Positions 25,324 through 37,500 of a DNA stretch of 64,000 nucleotides are shown here, piece by piece. The DNA comes from Ectocarpus siliculosus (Eukaryota > Sar > Phaeophyceae > Ectocarpales > Ectocarpaceae): the NCBI GenBank assembly GCA_000310025.1, contig FN649747.1, positions 2,195,183 through 2,259,182 of the forward strand. The letters run 5' to 3'. A program made the position numbers and the translations under genes. Position 1 is the first letter of the stretch. Every line of letters begins with the position of its first letter. The notes beneath the pieces were generated by a model that saw only the letters and a program-made list of their open reading frames with translations, ran no database searches and was not told where the DNA came from.

Positions 25324-28300
25324 ATGCTGCTGCTGCTCATGCTGCTGCAGCCGACTTCCCTTGAAAGACCAAGTACTGCCTGTGAGACCGCTGCTGTTGC
25401 TGTTGTTGTTGTTGCTGCTGCTGCTCCTGCTGCTGCTGCTGCTGCTGCTGCAGGTAGTCCGAGAGGGTGAGGTGCTACACTTCGGCCCCTCACGAGCACC
25501 CGTACGCGCGGGCACGATCGTCACTCTGCGGGATGCGTTCTTCAAGTGGCCCGTGCGTCGAAAGGCAGCCAACGAGGTGCAGCACCTCGCGAAGAAAAGC
25601 TAGGAGGAGTCGATCCGAATAATTACGCTGCGCTGTCGTCCAAGGCTGTGGGTAGTAATTTGAAGGTGGTAAATACTGCAGCCGTTTCCCGCGGAATCAT
25701 ATCCCTCACTGGGTGTGCAAGAAACTCTGCCGTAGATACTATACACCCTCGGCACCAGCCATGCCTGCGTTTTACCATGTTACGTGGGCTTGTACCTGGC
25801 GTGTAGTCATCGGTTCCGTCCGTATCTTACACGTCGCGAGGTGTGATTTGATGCCTCGCGGACACCAAATCGCCTTTTTTTTTTTTTAATTGACCAGGAC
25901 GGAACGAACCACACCTAACCCCATCACCCGCCCTGCCCACTCATCAGGTGACGGAGATGACACGCATCAAGGACTGCGTGTCGAGGATGGCCCTGGTGAA
26001 CAACAGCGTCGCGATCACCGTGCGAGACTCCGGTGAGCACATGTTGACGATCGTGCCCTTTTGTGAAGGGCGCGCGCGGCCGTGTACCCACGCAGCCGAA
26101 GCGCTACCGGCAAGACCGATTTCTGACTTGGTTCTGCCTGGTGTGTCTCGACCCCACCAATCTCATTTTCCTTTTTAATCCTGCCGCGCGTGCACTGACC
26201 CGTGCTTTTTTGGGGGTCCCCGCAGCCAAGTCGAAGGTGGTGGTACGGGCCACCGCGACGGGGAGCGCAACCAGAACCTTCGCCCAGGTCTTCTCGTCGG
26301 ACAAGCTCTCGCTGGCCAGAAAGGTGCAGATTCCTGTTTGTGTCACGAGTAGTGCAGTGCACCCCCTATGGCGGATTCACCTTCCTTTTTGTATTTGCAG
26401 CATCGGCAGCAGCAGCGGTATGGTGGCTTTTCCATTTTCCACGCGGTATGACACCTCCCAACTCCGGTGTGTCCCGTTCATGGTGTTGCTTTTAGCGGCT
26501 TGAAAAGTAATCGCTCGAGTGATCAATGTTTCGGTGCTACCAATTTTGTCACGGTTGCATCTAGGGTACCACATGCATCTTTGGAGTTGAGCGGCCCCCC
26601 GGCTGTACCCCCCCCTCGGGCAAGTTATTCCGAATTTGCTCTCCAACAGGCTTCTCAGTAAATGTTGCTCTTCGTGTCACTGCGGGTGCATTCAACTCCA
26701 TGGGTTGCTACTGCTGTGCATTTATGCCGGTCATCATGATTCCGACCGCCTCATTGTTGAGCGTCCCCGTTGCGCTAGCCCTCGTTGCCGACGGGCATTA
26801 GCATTCCTCTAGCCATCTAGCCACACCTCCGCAAAGACCATGGGCCAGCCTTGGTAAGACCGGGTTACCTATATAGTACGGCTCCTGTGCGCAGTAAGAC
26901 CTTGCTGGGTCTAGCCAGTTTTTTACTCCGAAAATCCGTCCCGGTTGAACGTGTCCATGACCAACCCTAGAAGCAAACCATTCTGCGGCAAAGACGGGCG
27001 ACAGCTTTTTTCCTCCGCCCGGACGAAGCATTGGGGCGCCAAAGCGCGACAGGCCCAATAGCTCGCTGAGGGTGCGACATGACAGTGCTGCTGCCGTTCA
27101 ACCCATACTCGTCAAAACCAAAGACGATTGATTGGCAGTACGGCTTGAGTCTGGCACTGGACGGTTTGTGTCTTTCGTGATGCCATTCTTGTCGTACGGT
27201 ACGCTTTGCCAAGCTACGCCGCGCGTGACCCAACCGACCGCATTTTTTGCGACCCCCCCGGGCGACGACGCCCCCGTAGCGCAACGATGTTTGCCATCGG
27301 GGTTGGGTTTTCGTCGCATGGCAACGACGTTGTGAAACAGGCCGCCCCCCCTGGTGTTTGCCACCGGAGTTGGGTTTTCGTCGCTTGGCAGCGATGTTGT
27401 AAAATAAGCCGATTCACTTCGTGAGCTCGGCAACCAGGTTACCGCTTTTTTTTTTTCCTTTGTTTTTTTTTTTTGCGGTAAAACCATGAATGGTGGTCGA
27501 GTAGATTATGTTGTGTGGGGTCGAGAACCCTCACTCCGCGCAAAGGGGATAATCGCACGTTGTGTCAAATTGTTCAAGCACCCTCGAGGCAGTTACACAG
27601 CGCTTACAACTGTCTCTGGAAGTGAAAGCACCAGAAAATAAATTAAGTCATACGCAGCTGTCATCCGTAAGCAAGGAAGTAAGCACAATATGCCGAACAC
27701 CCTTAGCAGGATGCAGCGCACCCTTCATGCGACTCGCCGAATACCTCACGGCGCTTCGCGCTTGGTGATGTGAGAGCCTGGTCCGGTGAGAACCCGGCGT
27801 GCTCCGTCCCGGCTTTGTAGGGATGCGAGGCCAATGGTCTAAGGATTCCGGCAGGCACGACTAGGAGTACCCCCCCCCCCCCCCGCCCGGGCGACGACGG
27901 TTACGTACGTACGTCCCCCGCAGCTGGCCTTCAACTTCAAGCAGTTCCGGATCACGGGGTACCTGTCCCCGCCCTCGTCGACCGCATGCCACTGGTCCAA
28001 AGAGTTCCAGGTAACTGCTTCGCTGTTTTCGTCTCCACGTTGTACAAGCGTGCCCAGTCGTGACCCCTGGGACTGGGACCGGTGGTGTGGGGTGGGGTGC
28101 CTGATTTTTGTGTGAAATAGGTCAAGCGCCTAGGTTGCTGGTGCGGGTGTATAACGAAGCGCTTGCGCGTGCACGAAATTTCTAGTACGCCGGGTCTTTA
28201 GGGCGGTAGTTTCCGTGTCCGGGTACGAGTCGAGGCGAGGGATTGGAATTGTTTTCGCCGAGTTTCTTCGAAACAAGCCACTTTTGATCGCTGAGACAGC

Positions 28301-28540
28301 ACGTTTTTTCCAGTCACCAACCTCACCCACCCTCTGTAGTTGTTGATTGCATTTGCGTCTTTTAACCCCTTGCCGCGCGAAAGCCCTCACCTGATCCTAG
28401 GAATGGCCATTCTATTTCTAGCGCAAAGCTCTGCTGTGTTATTTTGCTTGCCCGAAACCGTCCCCGACGATAATTAACACACGCCTTACAGTACCCGCCT
28501 CTTTTCTCGCACGCTGCTTTCTTTCTTTCTTGCGTTTTTT

Positions 28541-28590
<50 letters not shown>

Positions 28591-31500
28591 ACCGCCGCGA
28601 CCGCCTACCTGCCTGACTGACTGCCTACGCAAACTGCCTGCCTGCCTGCCTGCTTGCCTAACCCTCAGTTCGTGTATGTTAACTGCAAGAACGTCCGGAA
28701 GCTCGACTTCCTGCAGAAGGCCGTCAACGCCGCCTTCGCGCCGTGCATGGCTCTCCTCGCCGGCCGCGGGGGCGCCGACGGGCAGGGGGTCGTCCGCAGA
28801 GTCCGGAACCCCAACGCGTCATCCGGGCAGCGGCAGGTGGGTGCTAAGGCTGTATTTTTATTTTTTTTGCTCTCTCTCTCGGGGGTGTGGTTGCCCTTTC
28901 GGTGTTTGTTGACACGGCGCGGACACGAGAAGCTGTACTGGTAGTTGCAGGTCGCGGGTGGTTTAGTTGTCACAGAGGCGATTGGTTCGAAGGGGGTGAC
29001 GATTGTCATGTTTTCTGGTCGATCGCGCTACTGCGCATCTTGTTCTGGTGCCACGAAGCAGGGCCGGACGTACGTCACAGTACCCATTTCTTGTGATCGT
29101 GTGGAAGCGTTCAATGGCATGGCGGTACCCGCGTTGGTGGTTGTGACAGACAATAGAAACTCCTCCTTTTTCATGTCGCAACGGTTGGTGAATACTCGGT
29201 GTGTTGGCTGTAGGCATCGGGAAGGTGAGGCGGGGCGGGGTGTTTGCATCATCGTCTTCAGCGTGGATGTGAAAGATTCGTCTTGTGATGCCTCAATGTC
29301 TAGGGGTTGGTACCAAGCAGGGTCGGAGAGATCGACGGCAACCGCTTTTTGCGCTTCGGTCATGAGACGATCCCTTCGCGCTAAAACGTTGATACACATA
29401 CGCGCAAGGGTAGTAGGCGGCGCCTCGCCCGATTCAAGTTACACACCACGACGGACGAAACGGGCCTTACTCGAACCACCTCCGCTGTGCACGCGCCCTC
29501 GTTCTTACCGCCCGATTAGGAGCTGTTCCCGGTGTTCGTGCTAAACCTCGAGTGCCCCCGGAGCGAGGTGGACATCATGTCGGATCCGGAGAAGACATGG
29601 GTCGAGTTCTCGGACTGGGCCGCCGCCAGGAACGCGTGCATATCGATGCTGCTGGTGAGTTGGCCTAACTTACCAAATGACGGGGTTTTCCACGGGGCCT
29701 CGATGTTTTGTGTGTGTGTGTGTGTGGTGTGCGTCTCGAGGACTGGCTCCATGTTGTGTTGCTTTCGTGGGCTTTTCGTTGCCCTCCTCTTTCTACTCGT
29801 TTGGTCGTCTAGCACCAAGCTTGTGTTTCTTTGCGAGTGTTTTTTTAGTCCTTTTACAATGTTTATGTTGTACCCTACTGCTACTGTAATCTGTGGGATG
29901 GCTTTGTGATCTGTGGGATGGCTTTGTGAACCCGGGAGCGGTTTTCTTGTCTCGGAGTGCGGAACTGGACCGAGGTTGGAACGTTCTTTTTGCGCAAATG
30001 ACGCACCACAGCAATCACAGGAACAACATCAACACCACGTTAACTGCACAACTGAGGTGACTCCCAACTCCGGCCAGACCTCAGGTACTGTCTGCGCCTT
30101 GTCGAGCAGCAGCTCGGCGTGTGCAAGCTATTGCGGTACGACTCTTTTGTGTCTACAGACACCCGTGCACGCGGTTGTTTGAACCAAGTCTTGGTGTTCT
30201 GCATCGCCGACTTCATCGCTCGAAAAGAACACGACGACAACTAAATAATGTTATTTTCTTTCTAACAAATCCGAAAGAAGCTCGTTTTTCTTTACTATGC
30301 CTCTCTTCCCTCCTCTTCAGGCGTTCCTGTCCCGCTTCTCGCATGCGGTGCCGAGCTCCGTCCTGCGGGACCTCCGGCGGGCGTTCCACAAGAACGAAGG
30401 CGGTGGCGGCGATGCCTGGAAGCCGGCCAGCCCGCCGCCGCCTCCCGCCGCCCGCGGAGCCTCACCCGACCCGGGGCCGTCACCGTCTCCGCCCCCCATG
30501 CAGCTGGGTACGCCGGACGTGGGGGTGTCTCCGGCGGGGGTGGGCTCGCCGTTGGAGAGCTGCGCCTGGATGGGTCGAGACCGGGAGGTGGGCGGGATCG
30601 GCGAGGAGGCCATGGTGAGTAGTTGGGTGTTTTTTTTCTTCCAATCTGAGCGGATACCGGATTTTTGGTGATTAATGTGAAGTTAACAACCCCAACAAAA
30701 CAACAACAACATCATGATCATCATCAACAACACTAACAACAACAACACCAACAACATTGTCGGCACGGAGAAGGATTCGCGTGGCAGAGCTCGCGACCAG
30801 CAGCTAGTAGCTTCGAGATCCGCCCACACTCGCCACGTCTCAATTTTTCTTCATGGGATACGTTTGTGTATTCCCTCGTGTTCTCGATGACCGAAAATTA
30901 GCTGTTTGAGGTTCGTTCTCCATCGTCGCCATACTTCTTGAGAAGTGTCGGCTCTCCCTCCCCCCTCGGGGGCGTGTTTGCCGGTCCTTTTTTCGTGCTG
31001 CCTTGAGGGTGGTGTGTGGAGGCAGTCCACTAGCCGATTGGCTCGTTCTTTTTGCCTCTTTCCGTACACGAGCAACAATTCTCGTCGGGTGTCCGGGTCG
31101 AGCAACAGCCCCCCCCCCCATACGAGCGTGCCCAATCTGCGTACCCCGATATCCCCCCTTTTTTGTGACGCTTTTTGCACGTTCTTCTTCCTCCCCCCCC
31201 CCCATGTATCCCTTCCCGCCTCGCGAATGCCGTGTTTTTCCCTTCCCTTCAGGAGTTTCAGGACCAAGGATTCCGGGGTGAGGGTGTTCTCTACCCTTCC
31301 CCGGCCTCCCGTTTCGGTGCTCGCGACACCGGCCCATCATCATCATCATCGTCGCGAATGCCGGGCCTCTCTTTCAGCGCCGGCGGCGGTGTCGGCGACG
31401 ACAACCTCCCCGGCAGCAGCAGCGCCGCCGTGTCGCCGTACTTCGCCGCAAGCTTCGAAGACGACGGCAAGAGTCGCTACCACGAGGGCTACGACGACGA

Positions 31501-34500
31501 CGGTCACCCGACCAGCTCGCCCTACTTTGCCCGCTGCCACCACTACGACGTCCGCCGCCGCAGCCCTCCTGATAACCGGCTCCGCGGGCGACAACTCGCC
31601 CTGGGTGAGTATACCGGCGGCGAGGAGGAGCGCCGAAGACGGCGGTGGGATCCCCGCCCTTCCGCCCTGGGTGCAGAAGCCGCCCCCCCCTACCCTGCTC
31701 CTTCCTTCGCCGCCGTTCGCTACGAGGGTCTCGGCATCGAAGACAAGGCGCTGAGCGACCAGGCGCGAGGTTCCGGGGGCCACGCAGATTCTTCCGGCGG
31801 GGGGTGGGCGGCGGAAGGCCCTCCCGGCGGAAGAAGAATGTCGGATCTGCTGCCGCCGTCGGAGGAGGAGGAGCCCGTCTTTGATGAACCCCCGCCGCCG
31901 AACGAGATTAGTTGTAGCGCGAAAGCGCACCGCGGCAACGGCCGCCACAGTAGCCGTAGCGACGGTCAGCGGTGGCAGAGCGGCGGCGGTGGTCCTCCTC
32001 CTCCTCCCTCGATTGCTGGTAGTACGAGGGGAAGCAGGCGCGGGGGCTGGCTCCGGCACGTTCCGGGCGTAACGGAGATGCGTCCGGGGGAGAAGGATCT
32101 CGACCAGGGCCAGCAGCAACTGGAAGATGATGCCGCGGACCGGGGGAGCCTGTCGAGGCTGTTCGACTACGCCTTCGCCGACAGCGATGGGCGGCGGCTC
32201 CCGACGGGGCCGGAACGGACCGGAGCGCTCGACGAGTGGGGCGTGCGCGGTGGCGTCCGGTCTTCGTCGCCACGGCTGCTGCCGAGGAGTGAAGGCGGCG
32301 GCGGCGGCGGAACGGCGGCCGGGAGGAAGGCCTTCGTCGGCGTTACGGTGCGACGCCCGCCGAGCCCGCAGTTTGCCTTCATGAACGAGGAGCGCTCCTC
32401 CCCCGGCGGTGCCGGCGTCCCCCCCCCGGCACCTTCTTCCCCCAGGCGGCAGCGAAGCCCCCCGCCGGAGGACCGGCAGCGTGAGACTCTTCCACCACCG
32501 AGCCGAGAGAACGGCGGCGGCGGCGGCGCGAGGACATGCAACCCAGTAAATCAGCAACAGGTTGGTGCTCGGACCAGAAGCCCGGCAAGGGCCACCACGA
32601 GCCCTCATCAGTCGAGCGGCGGGTTTTCTTGCCAGGGGGATGGTGATACCCCCGGAGCGTGGGGGGCGGCACCCGCCTTTGGCGGCACCGCTCCGCTTGG
32701 GTCAGCGCGTCGGATGGCGTCGTCTTCGTCGTCGCCCAAGACCGGAGGCGCGTCTGCGAAGGGGGGCACCCCTCCCCTCTCGAAGAAACGAAGGCGCCCG
32801 GAGACCCCGGGGTCAAGCTGGGGCGGCGCAGACCGCAGAGGTTCGCCGAGCACCGGTCGCTTGGCAGGACACCGCATGGAGGACGCTGAGCGGCATCGAT
32901 CACCACCGCCCCCGGCAAGCGACCGTTGGTGGGGGGTGGTCAACAACTCTCCCGGCGGAGAAGGAGACGGCGACGGCGGTGTGGGGTTGGGGGACGGATG
33001 GCTCGGGTGGACGCGGGGGCATGGCCGTGCGCGGAACAGCGGCGGCGGGTGGTGGGGACGGAGTCAGGACGACACGCCTCCTTCTGCAGCGGGAGACCGA
33101 GCAACGCCGGCAGCAACGCCGGCAGCAGCGCCAGCAGCAGCGCCAGCAGCAGAAGCACCAGCAAAAGCAGCGCCGGCACCAGCACCGCCAGCAATAGCAA
33201 CAGCAGCAGCAGCAGCAATCGCACCAGCACAAGCATCAGCAACAGCAACAGAAGCAGCACCAGCACCAGCAGAAGCGGCACCAACAGCCGCCGTCGCCCG
33301 GCTCCTTCAAGCGGACAATGATGGCCTTGGATGGCACGACGACGCATCACCGACGCCGCGGGGCGGCACGAACGAACCAAGACACCACCCGGAGCACGTT
33401 GGAGCGGCATCGCAGGCGGGGGTACCACCGCGACGGCGCGACGAGAGATTTTGCGCGGCAGACGGCGAGTCGCTGGGCCTTTCGGCACAGGGGGAGGCAG
33501 CAGAGACGATGCCTGGGGAAGCAAGTGTGTACAACAAGGAGAGCGACCAGACGGTAAGACCGGCGCCAGCCGGCAGGCAGCAAAACGCTTGTCGTGTCGA
33601 GGGCGGCGGCGGCAGGGGCGGCGCTCGCAGCAGCAAGGAGGACCGGATGCGGGCCGCGGGTGCCGCCCTCGCCTACGACCAGGACGTGCTGGGCGGCGAC
33701 GGGCTTGGGGGGGACGGCGAGGAGGAGGAGGAGCCGGACACGGTCGACGGTGTTCTCGGGAAGTTCCTGGCAACAGGGGATTACGACAGGTGTGGACAAC
33801 GGTTGTGGACGGTTCTTGTTTTTGGCGCAGGAGTGGAGCAAGTCGCTCGGTAGAGAGCACGTGTGTTCCTTCGAACGTAGAGCTCGAATGATGCACTCGC
33901 AAGAGGTGTGTGTGTGGGAAGTAGTGCCTTGTTGCATCGAACGTTCAAGCGGTCCAGAAGTGATGCGAACGCGGTGGCGAAGCAAAAAGTAATAATATGG
34001 AGAGGTATAGAGCCTGGCCCACAGGCGTCGCCACGGGGCTTGCCGTGCCTTGCCCGCGAAGAGGTTGTTGACCGTCTCATCCGGCGCCGCCAACGGCTGG
34101 TCGCGTCTAGAATTTAGTTTCACCTGCCTTGGTCCGAGACAGACAGACCCACACAAGCAAAGAATCGCCTGCTGGGCATTGTGTCGCGTTTTTTGTAAAT
34201 TCCATCCAAGCCCCGGCGTCATCACACCCCACCCCCTCCTCGCGTGCGCTTCCCTCCCTTGCAGTTGTCACGTCTCCGACGCCGGTGGCGCGGCGGTCTA
34301 CTCCCCCCAGGGTCCCGGCGGGGACCGGGCGCGGAAGGCCGGCGGCGAGGCCGAGAAAGCGGCACCAGAAAAGGACTCGCGCTACAACCCGTTGCCGGGG
34401 AGGAGAGAAAGGCAGATCCCTCAGGTGCTGCAGGCGGGCCAGGACGAGGTCGGCGCGGGGGCAGGCGCGGTGGCGGTGACGGTCACGCCGGAGGAGTTGA

Positions 34501-37500
34501 GTGAGGCACTCCTCATCGGCCAGGTGAGGGGGAGTGTACTCATGTAAACGCATGCCGTAGCCGGGAGACCATTGACCTCACATCCCTGCAATGCCGGGAC
34601 GGAGCTACAGGGGGGGGAGGAGGGGGGGGGCTTCTCCACGACAGTTTTTTTTGTCGATCTGTTGTGGCTTCTTCACAACAGTTTTTTTTGTCGATCTGTT
34701 GTATTTGTTTCGCGGTGACGTGTGTTGCACCGTGTGCCAAGCGCTCGAGAGTGTTCACCGGGGCATGAAGCAAACAAAAGCGTAAGAGCCGCGCGCGAGG
34801 AAACTCATTGGGATGTGCCGTTGTTTTAGGCTTGGCTTGGATGAATCCGTGTTGTTTGTATGTTAAAAAAAAATGTGGAGTGGGAACGGCGCTCCGTTGC
34901 CGTTGACATGCACGGTCAGCGGTTCACGGAGACATGCGCGAGGATACCGACCAACCGGCGGTGTTGTAGGAAGCATGATGGATTTTTTAGGGACAAGGGG
35001 AAAATTATGCAGAGAGGGCTGTGGCACTGGGAATCAAGGAAAACGAAGCGTGTCGAGAACCGTGCCGATTGAAACGTGACACGCAGCAGCCCTGGGGCGA
35101 TATGCCAAGGTCGAGTACACGTTAACGATGACGGGTCGAAAATGGCAGCGTTGGCACCCTCTCGTGGAGAGCTGACGAGCCTTCCGAAAATACATCGTTT
35201 GACTGTGGCATCCTCTTCGTCGAGCGGTAATCGAGCTTTGAAAACCGGACCAGGGGTGTGGTACCTTTCGTCATGTCATGTACGGTACGCGACAGACAGT
35301 GCTGACAAGTGGAACGCTCTTGTGTATAGGACAACTAGCAGGACTCTTGAGAGAAGAGCTGAAAGGATGTCGAGCAAGGGCGGCGGTGCCCACGAGCAGT
35401 GGTTCGTGGCAGAAGAGCAGGATGGTTTGGTTTGAAGAAGCCCCGCGTGTGTAAGATATGGGAAGCGGAGAGAGGTTGAAAAGAGTTCGCCAGGATGGAT
35501 GTCGGTTTACGCGACAAAGAGCCGGGTTGTCGGAAGGAAAGAGGAGGAGTTGATGTGCGCTTGCCCTCAAGATGCTTGCCAGTTTTCCCCGGTTTCGCCG
35601 CGCCTAAGAATAGGGACCGAGTGAGCATTTACAGGCGATCTTCCCACCTGTCTTCTTTCGTTTGACCAAACACACACACTCTCTCTCTCTCTCGCACGCT
35701 TCATCGTTTTTTGTTGTCCCGCCCGATATGGTCGTCGTGTATGTTTCTCGACACTGATGTGTAATCCTCGGCTCTCAGGCGGGACGAAAATTCATCCTTC
35801 TTCGTGCAAAGACGGGAGCTGTCCTGTGCCTCGACCAGCACGCAGCGGACGAAAGGGTAAAGCTGGAGGAACTCGAACGTCAGGTGCGTGCGCCCCCCCC
35901 CCGCCTCCCTCAGTTCCGTACCCCCTCCTCCTTCGCGTAATCCATGGCCCATATGGGTGTACCACCCCTTTCGCACCCAGACTGTAGCGAGTGTCGAAGG
36001 CCATTCTCGTCGTCGGGGCCGATAATTAATTAGTCTGTTCTTGGGGGGCGGCAAGTGGTGATCTGATCATGATCACGGGGAAATCCCGCGTCTCGCGTTG
36101 AAGAGTAACCGCACAGGTGGTTTGTCCGAATACATATGTCCTGGACAGAGACCACAGATGACAAGACTTGTGTGTCTCTTTTTTCTTGCCTTCTTTGCAC
36201 CAGTGTCTGTGCTGAGCATCTCGACAAGGGAGGGTGGTGTTCGGAACGACAGCGCAAGGATAACTAGCGCTGCAATGTGTGTATAGATTGCCCCAAGTTG
36301 TGTTCGTAGCAAAAGTAACGTGCAACTCTCGACCTTCATCCCCTTGCCCTCTCCCTCCCTCCCTCCGCCCCCCCCCTCTATCTCTCCCCGTCTCTCTGCA
36401 TGTGTGCCTCTCTCGCCCCCCCTCTCTCTCGCTCTCTCTTTCTCTCGCTTTTCGCCACCTGGCTGTGTCTGCCGTGCCATTGGATCGATCGATGGCCAAC
36501 GCGCACCTCTCTATGCTTGAAAAAAAGGTCTTCGGCGAGGGCAGAGAAAGGCGAAACGTTGAGAGGCTGCTGCTCGACCCCCCGGAAAAGCTCTCGATCA
36601 CGCGCTCGGACGCAGAGTTGCTGGAGGAACACCGCGAGGTATACGGCCGGCCTGCCCTTCGGGTTCGAGGACGTTACGCTGTTTTGTTGACGCCACTCTC
36701 TCTTGTCTATACTCCTTTTTTTCGAAAATGTAGATACAATCAAAGAAATACTAGGCCCGTTCGAGATGTTACCACCATCGAAGGGGATGTTGAAGCGGCG
36801 AGAGGGAGAAAAACACAGCCCGCTGGTCCGCCCTTCGACATGAAGGCGTTGCGCGGTCCTTTGTCGACGTTGAATTCCCTATCCTATACCCCTTTTTTTA
36901 GAAAATGTACGTTACAATCGCAGAAATATACGTACAATCACAGGAAGACTAAATAGATCCGTTCGGATAGTACCGCAGTCGAAGGGAATGTGTTGAAGCG
37001 GCGAGGGGGAGAGAAACAGAAATCCGCGTTTCTTGCGTGTGTTGAGGAAGAGACCTCGCGCCGTAGGTGTGCTTGGCCCCTATGGTGGTGCCATGCTTTC
37101 CCGGCACTCGGGAGGAGGCGGTTTCCACCCGTCCCATCCCACTTTCTGGCCAGCCAGCAAGAGTACCTCCCGCGCTTGACGCCGCCCCGTGGGCTTTCTT
37201 ATGACGGCAGAGCTCCCCCCCCCCCGGCAATAACACCTATAGAAGCCGAAATCAAACCTGCTTCTATATACCCTATATTCAGATGACGGGGCGCCGTTTT
37301 GCTGGCCGGCCTGGAGCTCTCCCGTTTGTACTGATGCGCGTGCTATCCCTTCACCCCCCGGTTTCCACACGAAACCCCCGCGGGGGCAGGTACTCTCATC
37401 TTGGCAGTTCGAGGTCAGGGTGGACCAAGCGCAGCAAGGGGGCGACGGCCTCACGCCGGTGGTCACCCTGACAGCCGTCCCCATGGTCTGCGGCGTGAGG

